Origin: CAWEFA01 sp963851385
Lineage (GTDB): Bacteria > Bacteroidota > Bacteroidia > Bacteroidales > DTGW01
Reading direction: 5' to 3'
Length of the DNA stretch: 64,000 bases
NCBI GenBank assembly: GCA_963851385.1
Contig: CAWKPE010000015.1
Coordinates: 248,001 to 312,000 of the forward strand
Shown here: piece by piece, positions 46,993 through 56,505 of the stretch
How positions within the stretch are numbered: position 1 is the first letter of the stretch
Layout of the letters: each line of letters starts with the position of its first letter
Program-made: the position numbers and the translations under genes
The notes under the pieces: model-generated
What the model was told of the DNA's origin: nothing
Database searches by the model: none
What the model saw: only the letters and a program-made list of their open reading frames with translations

Positions 46993-47667
46993 TTAATTCT
47001 TCTTGTGTTTTTTGATATACTCTAAGGATTCTTTGCATTTTGTTTTTAACAATTCGTAATTTTTCTTTTCTATTATTTCTTTAGTTATTAACTGAGACCC
47101 CATTCCAACGCAAGTAACACCTGCCTCAAACCATTCTTTCAAATTGTTTTCTAATGGCTCAACACCTCCGGCAGGCATTATTGAAGTCCACGGGCAAGGG
47201 CCTTTGATATTTGTCACGAACTTAGGACCACCGACCTGCAAAGCAGGAAAAATCTTAATTATTTCAGCACCTAGTTCTTCAGCCCTTGAAATTTCATTTA
47301 ATGAACCACAACCTGGAATCCAAAGAATTTTCCTTCTGTTGCATATAATAGCCATGTCTTCTTTTAAATAAGGTGAGACAACAAAATTTGTTCCCAATTG
47401 AATAAATAGTGCAGCTGTGGCACCATCTATAACTGTACCAATACCTAAAATCATTTCTGGGAATTCATTAATGACAAACCTGTTGAGTTCAGCAAATATG
47501 TCCTGTGCAAAATCTCCACGGTTTGTATATTCTATAACCCTGACACCACCTTCAGAACAAGCTTTTACAATCTGTTTGCAAACCGAAATATCCATATGAT
47601 TAAATATAGGTATTAAACCTGTTTCAATCATTTTTGATACAACCTGAATCCTCGAAAAACGTGCCAT
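46993..47667 (-). CDS. KDPG/KHG aldolase family protein
   Basis: A 224-residue class I aldolase fold, with the catalytic Lys in AEIIKIFPALQVGGPKFV, the base Glu in VRVIEYTNRG and the beta-barrel end MPAGGVEPLENNLKEWFEAGVTCVGMG. Members cleave 2-keto-3-deoxy-6-phosphogluconate, 4-hydroxy-2-oxoglutarate, or other 2-keto-3-deoxy sugar acids to pyruvate and an aldehyde. The neighbours (mutarotase and fucose-type permease) make a 2-keto-3-deoxy-fuconate or uronate-like substrate plausible; this is an inference. A gene symbol eda is therefore not given. Confidence 0.88.
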   Translation of the reverse strand: MARFSRIQVVSKMIETGLIPIFNHMDISVCKQIVKACSEGGVRVIEYTNRGDFAQDIFAELNRFVINEFPEMILGIGTVIDGATAALFIQLGTNFVVSPYLKEDMAIICNRRKILWIPGCGSLNEISRAEELGAEIIKIFPALQVGGPKFVTNIKGPCPWTSIMPAGGVEPLENNLKEWFEAGVTCVGMGSQLITKEIIEKKNYELLKTKCKESLEYIKKHKKN

Positions 47668-47878
47668 GCCTGAATTGAATTAATATATTAAGAGTTTGTT
47701 TTTGTTAATAAAACTTATTGCTGTTTTTACCTAAAATTTTATCCTGAATATCTATATCCAATTTATTTTTTAACTCAATGACAATTGTAAAGAATTTTCT
47801 CAAAATTGACTATCTCTTTGGCAAGACCAAAGGGCGTTTCGCCAATTTTATTAAGAAAGGAAATTAAAGATAGACGGA

Positions 47879-48253
47879 TTATGTTCCCAATTTATAAATC
47901 CTTTCTATCAATTGCCATTTTTCATCTGCTGTAGCACTGGAAGAGGTTTTCTGAAATTTTGATACGAAGGCTTCCCATTCACTTTGACGAGGTTTTTTAG
48001 CCAATTCTGCCATTGCTTTATCATGGTCAAAATCAGGAACAGTATCCATAATCATGAACAAACGTGTTTTGTAAATATATATCTCCATGTCAATAATCCC
48101 TATGTCACGCATTCCTTTTGTAATTTCAGGCCAAACAGATCCGCTTGAATGAATTTTTTTATAATCTTCAATGAGTTTTTCATCATTTTGCAATTCCAAT
48201 GTTTTGCAATACCTTTTATATGCTTTTTTTGTCAATTTTTCAAAATATTCCAT
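47879..48253 (-). CDS. L-rhamnose/L-fucose mutarotase family protein
   Basis: About 124 residues, with the family core RYCKTLELQNDEKLIEDYKKIH, VWPEITKGMRDIGIIDMEIYIYKTRLFMIMDT and FDHDKAMAELAKKPRQSEWEAFV. Such enzymes speed alpha/beta conversion of deoxy sugars. Because it lies 23 bases downstream of a FucP-type permease gene, an L-fucose-specific role is likely, although the family itself is named after rhamnose mutarotase. The frame also has an ATG at 48271 (six more residues); both starts are possible. Confidence 0.85.
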   Translation of the reverse strand: MEYFEKLTKKAYKRYCKTLELQNDEKLIEDYKKIHSSGSVWPEITKGMRDIGIIDMEIYIYKTRLFMIMDTVPDFDHDKAMAELAKKPRQSEWEAFVSKFQKTSSSATADEKWQLIERIYKLGT

Positions 48254-48276
48254 AAAAAATCTTTTAGTCATTAATA

Positions 48277-49512
48277 TTAACGGACTTTATGTCCATAACG
48301 TGCATAATATAAAATAAAAACAAAGAAAGGTATTGGCGCATAAAATCCCATTGACATTCCATGAACATCAGCAATCCACCCCATTATAGGGGGGAATACT
48401 GCACCTCCAACAATTGACATTACAATAAATGAAGATGCTTTTTTCGTTTTTGGTCCTAAATCTTTTATTCCTAATGCAAATATAGTTGGAAACATGACTG
48501 ACATAAAAAAGAATATTCCATATAAAGCAATGAGTGAAATCCAACCTAAACCGACACTTACAACTGGTAGCAATAAACAACACAATAATGCATAAACTGC
48601 CAATATCCTTGATGGTCTAATGAAGCTCATTAAATAACTGCCAGACATACGTCCAATCATAAATAGGGCAAATCCAATAGATAGAAAAAATGGACCTTTT
48701 GATTTGTCAAAATGGGGATTCTGGTTAGCATCTGTTACGAAATTAATTAGGTAACTAAAAATTCCGGTTTGTGCTGCAACATAAGAAAACTGAGCCAAAA
48801 CCCCAAGCACAAAATGGGTTTGTTTGATCAATGGTTTATGATAAGTTGATTTATCAGCAATATTGAATGTCACCTTTTCGAGATCAATTTCTTCTTCAAT
48901 TATTTCAGGTAAACGTGTTTTTATAAATAGAAATGCTACCGCCAAAACCACCAAGCCAATTAATAAATATGGCAATATCAATGATGTCAATTTTTCTCCT
49001 GGCGCTGCACCCTTAGTTCCATATATATATAATCCAATAAGAGGTCCTATAACCCAAGCCAGACCATTAAAGGATTGAGAAAAATTTATTCGCTGGGCAG
49101 CAGAATTTGGCGGACCTAATTTTGTGGTATATGGATTTGCAGCAGTTTCCAATGTTGCCAATCCACATCCTAAGATAAATAAGCAAATTAAAAACAGCCA
49201 GAATGATTCAAATGAGGTTGTACTGGCAATTAAAAATGCTCCACTTGCAAAAAGCACCAATCCAAGTATTATACCTTTTTTGTAACCAAATCTTCTCATA
49301 AAGTAACCTGCCGGAAGAGCCATTAGAAAATATGCAGTGTAAACTGAAAACTGTATCATGCCGGAACGTGATTTTGAAAGATGCAATATTTCCTGAAAAT
49401 GCTTGTTAAGTGTGTCGAGCATACCATGGGCAATTCCCCATAAAAAAAACAAAGATGTAATAAGAATAAATGGTAACAAATATTCTTTAGTTGTTAATTT
49501 ATGTTTTTCCAT
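48277..49512 (-). CDS. fucP: L-fucose permease-type MFS transporter
   Basis: A 411-residue, 12-helix major facilitator protein close to the fucose/glucose/galactose:proton symporter group. The start TKEYLLPFILITSLFFLWGIAHGMLDTLNKHFQ is the FucP signature, and the loop YFMRRFGYKKGIILGLVLFASGAFL and the long interdomain segment also fit. It imports L-fucose or a similar sugar across the inner membrane. It is the first complete gene of the fucose-type unit; an aldo/keto reductase remnant lies just upstream. Sugar specificity is inferred from neighbours. Confidence 0.88.
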   Translation of the reverse strand: MEKHKLTTKEYLLPFILITSLFFLWGIAHGMLDTLNKHFQEILHLSKSRSGMIQFSVYTAYFLMALPAGYFMRRFGYKKGIILGLVLFASGAFLIASTTSFESFWLFLICLFILGCGLATLETAANPYTTKLGPPNSAAQRINFSQSFNGLAWVIGPLIGLYIYGTKGAAPGEKLTSLILPYLLIGLVVLAVAFLFIKTRLPEIIEEEIDLEKVTFNIADKSTYHKPLIKQTHFVLGVLAQFSYVAAQTGIFSYLINFVTDANQNPHFDKSKGPFFLSIGFALFMIGRMSGSYLMSFIRPSRILAVYALLCCLLLPVVSVGLGWISLIALYGIFFFMSVMFPTIFALGIKDLGPKTKKASSFIVMSIVGGAVFPPIMGWIADVHGMSMGFYAPIPFFVFILYYARYGHKVR

Positions 49513-49559
49513 AAATACAAATTTTAGTGGTGACTTCAGTCGTAAATTTATAATACGAT

Positions 49560-49814
49560 ATTATATGTCGAGATAAGGCTAAGGATAATCATTACTAATT
49601 AATCCTTTTTCTTTCTTTGCTGCCCATAACTCCAATTGAATTTTGTTTAGTTCTTTTCCCTGTTTCCAAACAAGCAATTATTAAGGCATAACTAATTTGT
49701 TGTTTGGCATTATATTTTATCATCGAGCACCTCATTTAAGTTTCCTATGGCTCTTGTCCCAAAAATAATTGGTGGAATTTCTAATCCTGCTTCGCCTAAT
49801 TTATTGTAATGCAT
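49560..49814 (-). pseudogene. Aldo/keto reductase remnant (L-fucose dehydrogenase-like)
   Basis: Reading from the ATG at 49814 gives MHYNKLGEAGLEIPPIIFGT and RAIGNLNEVLDDKI, the clear N-terminus of the D-threo-aldose 1-dehydrogenase group of aldo/keto reductases, and then a stop. In the next frame KYNAKQQISYALIIACLETGK continues the family pattern weakly before all frames close. Only about 80 codons remain of a gene that should have around 330, so this is true decay or deletion and not a single-base error. It lies directly upstream of the fucose permease, where a sugar dehydrogenase would be expected. Confidence 0.7.
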
Positions 49815-50257
49815 AAAAAAAAATGGTAATCAAAATATTTTTATTATTAATTCGTAAATATATAAATTTTGCATATTCAAGAACTATGAGGCTAAAGAAA
49901 GTTTTACTTCAATATAAACTCTATTAATCGAAGTTCAATCTAAGGAATCGCTTATTAAGTTCAATTTGACAACATGATTGTATTAAAAGGATTTGAATTT
50001 AAATAAATCTAAATTTCATCTTTCTGTTTTTTATTTAATTTCATTATACTGAACTCAATTGTTGGACAATAATTTCATTGTACATATTGAACTTACTAAT
50101 TAAGAGAACAACCAATATTTTGCATATTTATACAATCAAAATGTATATTTATAAAATTTAATTAAAAATGTTTTGAAAAAAGAAAAAGAAATATTATGAT
50201 TGCATTTTAAAATTATTAAAACTTTATCTAAAATTTTTTATTTAAAACCAATGTGTT
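49815..50257. other. Gap before rocD, no gene seen
   Basis: About 440 AT-rich bases between the aldo/keto reductase remnant and rocD. No exact TAnnTTTG element, inverted repeat or open frame of credible length stands out. Confidence 0.5.
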
Positions 50258-51478
50258 ATGACTAAAATGAAATCCAGTGACTACATTGCACTTGAAGATA
50301 AATATGGTGCCCATAATTATCATCCTTTGCCGGTAGTTTTAGAAAAAGGAAAAGGGGTATATGTTTGGGATGTGGAAGGAAAAAAATACTACGATTTCCT
50401 GTCTGCATACTCGGCAGTAAACCAAGGGCATTGTCATCCAAAAATCATAAAAGCTCTGAAAAATCAGGCTGACGTACTTACTCTTACATCAAGGGCATTT
50501 TATAGCAATACACTTGGTGAATATGAAGAATTTATAACCAAATATTTTGGCTATGATAAAGTATTGCCTATGAATTCTGGGGCCGAAGGTGATGAAACTG
50601 CGCTTAAGTTATGTCGTAAATGGGCATATAAAGTCAAAGGCATTAAAGAAAATGAAGCCAAAATAATTGTGTGTGAAAATAATTTCCATGGCAGAACAAT
50701 TACTATTGTTTCTATGTCCACTGATCCGGATTCATATGGGGGCTATGGTCCTTTCACACCTGGTTTTATTAAAATTCCGTACAATGATATACCAGCTCTT
50801 TCAAAAGCATTAGAAGATTCTACAGTTGCAGGATTTATAGTTGAACCTATTCAGGGCGAAGCAGGTGTTTTCGTGCCAGATGAAGGATATCTGAAAAAAG
50901 CTTATGCTCTCTGTAAATCTAAAAATGTATTGTTTATAGCCGATGAGGTGCAAACAGGTTTATGTCGTACTGGTAAAAAACTATGCTGCGATCATGAAGG
51001 AGTTCGTCCCGATATACTTATTCTGGGTAAAGCTTTGTCCGGAGGCGTAATGCCTATATCAGCAGTTTTGGCTGACGATCCAATAATGCTTACAATTAAG
51101 CCTGGTGAGCATGGTTCGACCTTTGGAGGCAATCCGCTAGCATGTAAAATTGCAATTGCTGCTTTAGAAATTCTGGAAGAAGAAAAACTTTCGGAAAATG
51201 CAGAACGTTTAGGAAAAATCTTTCGTGAAGAACTTAGAAATGTAAAATCTGATATGATTGATTTGGTTCGTGGCAAAGGCTTGTTAAATGCAGTTGTTAT
51301 TAAACCTAAAAATGGCAAAGAGGCTTGGGATGTATGTGTTGCGTTAAAAGAAAATGGTTTGCTTGCAAAACCAACACATCAACATATTATTCGTTTTGCA
51401 CCGCCATTAGTTATAAATGAAAAGCAGATTCGTGAAACAGTCGATATTATTGTCAAAACATTCAAGCAATTCGAATAA
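50258..51478 (+). CDS. rocD: Ornithine-oxo-acid transaminase
   Basis: A 406-residue class III PLP aminotransferase that converts ornithine and 2-oxoglutarate to glutamate semialdehyde and glutamate. It has YGAHNYHPLPVVLEKGKGVYVWDVEGKKYYDFLSAYSAVNQGHCHPKI at the start, typical of ornithine aminotransferase, then PMNSGAEGDETALKLCRKW, FIVEPIQGEAGV, FIADEVQTGLCRTG and the cofactor Lys in LILGKALSGGVMP. It uses or makes proline/arginine-family intermediates. A rho-independent terminator follows. Acetylornithine and GABA aminotransferases are less likely given the start motif. Confidence 0.94.
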   Translation: MTKMKSSDYIALEDKYGAHNYHPLPVVLEKGKGVYVWDVEGKKYYDFLSAYSAVNQGHCHPKIIKALKNQADVLTLTSRAFYSNTLGEYEEFITKYFGYDKVLPMNSGAEGDETALKLCRKWAYKVKGIKENEAKIIVCENNFHGRTITIVSMSTDPDSYGGYGPFTPGFIKIPYNDIPALSKALEDSTVAGFIVEPIQGEAGVFVPDEGYLKKAYALCKSKNVLFIADEVQTGLCRTGKKLCCDHEGVRPDILILGKALSGGVMPISAVLADDPIMLTIKPGEHGSTFGGNPLACKIAIAALEILEEEKLSENAERLGKIFREELRNVKSDMIDLVRGKGLLNAVVIKPKNGKEAWDVCVALKENGLLAKPTHQHIIRFAPPLVINEKQIRETVDIIVKTFKQFE

Positions 51479-51516
51479 TATTAAATATCAAACTTACTTC
51501 TCGTCAATAAAATTAA

Positions 51517-51550
51517 AAAATGTCTGATTAAATTATCAGGCATTTTTTTT
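51517..51550 (+). terminator. Rho-independent terminator after rocD
   Basis: ATGTCTGAT and ATCAGGCAT form a stem (one G-U pair) with a short loop, and eight T residues follow (51543-51550). It is well placed 40 bases past the rocD stop. Confidence 0.85.
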
Positions 51551-51649
51551 AAGTGTCATCATAAATGTTATTAAACCCAATTTTTAATTAGTTAGTCAAA
51601 TGATTATAACATTCTTTAATGATTTAAAGTGTAATTTTAACAAGAATTA

Positions 51650-51657
51650 TATATTTG
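51650..51657 (+). promoter_or_regulatory. TAnnTTTG -7 element for the sensor kinase gene
   Basis: TATATTTG on the plus strand, 70-100 bases before the kinase start, matches the Bacteroidota -7 consensus. Confidence 0.45.
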
Positions 51658-51726
51658 CAATCACAATCTCAATGATTTGAACAGCAAATATTTTATATTA
51701 TCATTTATAATTGCAAAGTATCTATT

Positions 51727-53788
51727 GTGTCGATTTTGTACTCTGTGAATTTGATGAGCAGTTTAATTAATACTATTTTTCCTTCAATACAATTAACAAC
51801 TCTGTATGTTGGTACGTTTTTGTTTCTTTACAAATTATTAAATTTTTATAATAGATTTATTGCTTTAAACCTAAGTTGCAATATTTATTCTTCATCTTTA
51901 AATTTTAGTTTTTTTTCTGCTATTATTGAATCTGCCAAAAGAAAGGATAAAATAGCTGAATCAATTGAAAAAGAATCTTTAGATAGCTTTTTTCATCATT
52001 CCCCTTTTGGATTAATAAGAACTGATAATAATGGAACAATTCTATTGATTAATTCTTCGATATTGAAAATCTTTGGATTTTCTTCTCGCGAAGAATTTAT
52101 TTCAATAAATTATTTTGTTAATAAATACCGAAATAAAGATAGCGAAGACAATTTATTAAGATTTAAAAAACAAATTTGAAGATTTTATATTTGAAAGTAG
52201 CTGGCGAAAACAAAACGGAAATACAGCCTTTATTAGAGAGTATTATAGAGCTGTTAGGGATTTTAAAGGAGAACTAAAGCATTTTGAAATAACTGTCGAA
52301 GATATAACCGAAACAAGAAGGATTGCCAGATCTCTTCAAATTACAGAAGAAAAGTTTAGAACTATTATTGATCAGTTACCTATTGGAATTTACAGAACTA
52401 TTGCAACAGGAGAGATTATTTTTGCAAATTATTATTTCGCTAAAATTCTTGGATACGAAACTCCAAACGAATTAAAAGGTAAAAATTTTGGAAATTTTTC
52501 ATTAGACACTAAGGAATACGAAAAAATTTTAAACAACCATATAACTCTTAAACATTCTTCTTTCTCTCATGAATTTATTCTGACAAGGAAAGACAAGAAA
52601 AATATTTGGGTTCAGGATACCTCGAATCTGATTTATGATACAAGTAACGATTTATTATTTTTTGAAGGTACTATTGAGGATATAACTGCGAAAAAAAATG
52701 CTGAAGAAGAATTAAACAGACTTTTTGTAGCAATTAATCAAATTTCGGAAGGAATCGTTATAACCAATACTGAAGGTATTATTCTTTATACAAATCCTGC
52801 TTTTGAAAAAATTACTTTGTATTCTTATAATGAAGTGAAGGGACAAAATATTTCAATCCTAAAAAGCGGTCAGCATTCAAAGGAATTTTATAAAAAAATA
52901 TTGACAACTATTCATTCAGGGAATAACTGGTCAGGCAGAATCATTAATAAGAAAAAAAGTGGACTAATTTATGAAGAACACATGGTCATATCGCCAATAA
53001 AAAATCAAGATGGACAGATCATAAATTTTGTTGCCGTAAAGAGAGATGTTACTGATGAACGTAAGGCTGAACAACATATTAATCAATCAAAAAAATTGCA
53101 GGCAATAGGAACATTAGCAGGTGGTATTGCCCATGATTTCAACAATATTCTGATGGGCATGCAAATTTATACGGAGATATTACTTAAGAAAACACCCGAA
53201 AATACTAATGATTATAACTTGTTGCAAAAAGTTTATCTAGCTCAGAACAGAGCTAAAGATCTTACAAAACAGATACTTTCATTTAGCAGACAATCGGGAG
53301 ATGATCTTGAACCCATTCTGGTTCATAGCATAGTCTTAGAAGCACTTAAACTAATAAAATCTACGTTCCCTCCTGCACTTAAACTTGAAGAAAAAATAAA
53401 TGACTGTGGGTACATTAACGGTAATGCAACTCACATTCACCAAATTGTTATGAACCTTTGCAACAATGCTAATCATGCAATGGAAGGAAATGGAATATTA
53501 TCAGTTGAACTGGAAAATTTCGATCATATTGAAGATCACGAAGGTCATATTATTAGTAGCAATAACAATTGGATAAGATTAAAAGTCAAGGATACAGGTT
53601 GTGGCATTGAGAAAAAAATAAGTGACAGGATATTTGAACCATTTTTCACTACCAAATCTGTTGGACAAGGTTTAGGTCTCGGACTTGCAACCGTACATGG
53701 TATTGTTAAACAGTATGGTGGAGAAATTTTTTTCCAAAGTGAAGTTGGAATAGGAACAGTATTTTATATATATTTACCCGCTTTGTAG
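51727..53788 (+). CDS. PAS-domain sensor histidine kinase (one frameshift)
   Basis: A membrane-anchored histidine kinase of about 686 residues when one A is removed from AAAAAA at 52165-52170. That fuses LLRFKN to KFEDFIFESS, and the frame is then open to 53788. The N-terminus has a hydrophobic stretch (TLYVGTFLFLYKLL). Three PAS/PAC domains follow, the first with FFHHSPFGLIRTDNNGTILLINSS and the third with TEGIILYTNPAFEKIT. The kinase core has the phospho-His in GTLAGGIAHDFNNILMG, and the ATPase part carries CNNANHAM, DTGCGIEKKI and GLGLGLATVHGIV. The start may be the GTG at 51727 or the ATG at 51754. The receiver gene 17 bases downstream is probably its partner. Confidence 0.82.
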
Positions 53789-53805
53789 AATGAGAAAATT
53801 TATTT

Positions 53806-54180
53806 ATGGTGGAGATGTATGATATTTTAGTTGTTGATGACGAGCCAATGATTAGGGATGGATTGAAAGAGGCTCTTGAAATGGAAGGACATAGGACTTT
53901 AACTGCATCAGATGGCAATGAGGCTTTAAAAATGGTGGATGAAAAGAAACCACATTTAATTATCACGGACATTATTATGCCTGAAAGTGATGGAATTGAG
54001 GTTATATGTACTTTAAAAGAAAGCAATCCCGATATTAAAATTCTAGCCATTTCTGGAGGTGGCCGGATTAGTGCAAATGATCACCTAAAAATTGCCAAGC
54101 AATTGGGAGCTACAGGTGTGCTCACAAAACCATTCTCAACTGAAGAATTGATTTGCGAAATCAATAAATTGTTTGGATAG
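53806..54180 (+). CDS. Single-domain response regulator
   Basis: This 124-residue receiver has the acidic pair in VVDDEPMIRDG, the phospho-acceptor Asp in LIITDIIMPESDG, Ser in LAISGGGRI and Lys in VLTKPFSTEEL. No output domain is present. It follows the PAS histidine kinase gene closely and is likely phosphorylated by it. The start could also be the ATG at 53815 (MYDILVV). What the phosphorylated protein acts on is unknown. Confidence 0.88.
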   Translation: MVEMYDILVVDDEPMIRDGLKEALEMEGHRTLTASDGNEALKMVDEKKPHLIITDIIMPESDGIEVICTLKESNPDIKILAISGGGRISANDHLKIAKQLGATGVLTKPFSTEELICEINKLFG

Positions 54181-54452
54181 AGCAATGAGATAATTTGCCT
54201 CCTTATAGAAAGTATTTTATTCAATTTAGATTACAATAATAAGACCCTATTGTAATGTAATTTATTTATGATGATTCTACAACATCGTCATAATGTTTTT
54301 ATTTATTCACTTCAATAATATTTCAGATTTTCTTTCTGCATCCAAAGGTTTTGCTATAGTATTTTCATTCATGAACTTTGCAGCTATATTATGTCGTCAT
54401 GATAATAAATTATGACGGAAGCAAAAACTATTCCTCCATATTTATCAAAAAA

Positions 54453-55585
54453 TTATTCTTGATTAACTGGTTTTAAAATGTTAAAAAATATTCTCGTGCC
54501 TATGGCTAATATTAAGAGTATAAAGGCAAAGTTAAATTTCTGAGGAAGTAAAGGCATTAAAATTAAGCCTAACGTAATCACAACACATACAATAATACAA
54601 TAATACTTGCGAAATGTCGGTTTTAGAAACGGTAAAATAATATTTGCAGGAAGCAGAAAAACAATCACTAAATTATTTTGCAGCTCCGCATGCTTTGAAA
54701 ATATACTGAGAATAGTAATAAATAAGCCTAATAGTCCAAATAATAAAAAGAAAACATTATCGTAAATTTTAATCCATTTTTTTCTAAATTGAATAAAAAT
54801 TGCTGATAAAAGAAGAAATATCATAATAAAAGATGGCGAGAACAGATTATTTGCAGCGTCATTTTGATTAAAAACGACTAAAGTTTTTTCTTCCAAAATC
54901 AAAGGCTTGTTTTCAATCTTAGCTAATTCTATTGACTTTTCAAGAAAATCTGGTATAAAAAGTGCGTCATAGCCGGCTTTATTATCAGTAAGTATTCCCA
55001 GCACCAAATCTATTCCAAATCTGCTCCATGGCATCGATTTAAGATATCGGGTGTAAAGCTGTCGAAATGTATTATTTGCTTCAACTTTTGGTTTTCTAAG
55101 TAAGTCTTCATCTCCAGAAGAAAGAACAATAATATCTCTTATTCGCGTAGAACAATTGTCCGTAAAGAATTTATATCTGTAATACCTGTGTTCTGGTTTA
55201 TAATTTTCAATTAATAATTGAAGTAAAGTTAAATTCCGTTTCTTATCAAAGTTTAAAACTTGCTCATTTACCGATCTTTTTTCTTCTTTGCATGATTCAA
55301 TAAAACTATCGAATGATTCAACCGAAAGCATATAATCAAGTTGACCTAATGCAAATTTTATATAGAAATTTTCTGTATTAAAATCAAATGTTCCATAGTT
55401 AAAGACAAAATCAAATCCATTTTTTAAATCTTTTATTCTGATTGCAGTATGTCCAAATGTTGAATATAACTCGTTTCCAGGAGATACTAGTCAATACAGA
55501 AGATGTCAAACTATCAGAAAATTCAATGGAATGACCTAATAATAGCCAAACGGAAAAAAAACAAAAGAATTAAAATCTTTTTCAT
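54453..55585 (-). CDS. DUF4105 membrane protein (two frameshifts near start)
   Basis: A DUF4105-domain protein of about 376 residues after removing two bases (one A from the run of eight at 55554-55561 and one base near 55488). The signal segment MKKILILLFFSVWLLL is restored, then SVLTVSPGNELYSTFGHTAIRIKD and VFNYGTFDFNTENFYIKFALGQLDYMLSVESF, then YKFFTDNCSTRIRDII. The C-terminal 110 residues carry several membrane helices. The N-terminal domain resembles that of bacterial lipoprotein N-acyltransferase Lnb-type proteins, but a function in this phylum is not established. The Cys and His in FGHTA and DNCST are candidate active residues. Confidence 0.78.
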
Positions 55586-55602
55586 TATTTATGAAACAAT
55601 AT

Positions 55603-56356
55603 TTAGCGAATACAAATACAATTTTTCCTAAGAAAGTTCTTTAACTCCGGTATTGCAATTTCTTTATAATGGAATATGCTGGCAGCAAGAGCAGCATCAG
55701 CTTTACCTTTTGTAAAGACATCGACAAAGTGTTCCATTTTCCCGGCACCTCCGGAAGCAATGACTGGAATTTTGAGGGTTTCCGAAAGTTTTGCCAAAGT
55801 ATCACATGCAAATCCTTCTTTTACACCGTCATGATTCATGGAAGTAAAAAGTATCTCCCCACATCCTCTTTCCTGAGCTTCAAGAGCCCAAGAGTATAAT
55901 TCTTTATTTGTTGGAATCCGGCCGCCATTAATGTAAACTGTCCATTTTTCATTTTCAAATTTTGCATCAATGGCAACCACTACAAATTGACTTCCAAAAA
56001 GTCTTGCCATTTCATTTATAAATTCGGGATTTTTTACTGCAGCAGAGTTGATAGATATTTTATCAGCCCCAGCATTTAGCAATTTTTCTGCGTCTGCAAT
56101 TTCATTAATTCCTCCACCAATTGTAAATGGTATATTAATATTTTGAGCTATTCGTTTTACAAGATTCAGAAATAGTTTTCTTTTTTCATGTGATGCTGTT
56201 ATATCAAGATAAACCAATTCATCTGCACCCTGGTTGCTATATTCTGAACCCAGTTCAACCGGATCACCGACATTTTTAATATTTATAAAGTTAATGCCCT
56301 TTACAGTTTGTCCATCTTTAATATCTAAGCAAGGGAATTATTCTTTTGGCAAGCAT
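55603..56356 (-). CDS. hisF: Imidazole glycerol phosphate synthase subunit HisF (one frameshift)
   Basis: HisF is the cyclase subunit making imidazole glycerol phosphate and AICAR in histidine synthesis. The frame as sequenced begins at VYLDITASHEKRK; removing one base in the AA at 56331-56332 restores the true start (MLAKRIIPCLDIKDGQTVKGINF) and gives a 250-residue protein, the normal size. Catalytic Asp in CLDIKDG and Asp in VVAIDAKFENE are present, and the phosphate loops IGGGINEIADA and ASGGAGKMEHF are intact. It stands alone here without hisH, hisA or other his genes; a role in a different amidotransferase pathway (WbuZ-like) is a minor alternative. Confidence 0.88.
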
Positions 56357-56440
56357 AAATAATTTTTTTCAACTACGAAAATAGATAATTTAATATTAAT
56401 AATAATAAATCAGCATTGATTGAAGAATCGGAATTTAATC

Positions 56441-56475
56441 AAAAAAGAGGCCAATTATTTTAATTAACCTCTTTT
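56441..56475 (-). terminator. Rho-independent terminator after the carboxypeptidase-regulatory-like gene
   Basis: AAAAGAGG and CCTCTTTT arms (56443-56450, 56468-56475) with an inner AATT pairing, followed on the minus strand by a run of T residues. It separates the gene ending at 56506 from hisF. Confidence 0.75.
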
Positions 56476-56505
56476 AGATGAATGTTAGAAAGAAATGAAA
56501 AAACC

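Noticed and set aside
54395..54417. CGTCAT...ATGACG hairpin past the receiver gene
   Set aside because: Six-base stem with no T run; could be chance and adds little.
54181..54452. Possible remnant of a receiver domain on the minus strand (a frame ending with NENTIAKPLDAERKSEI)
   Set aside because: Only about 25 codons, with stops just upstream and no Asp phospho-acceptor region; too little to call.
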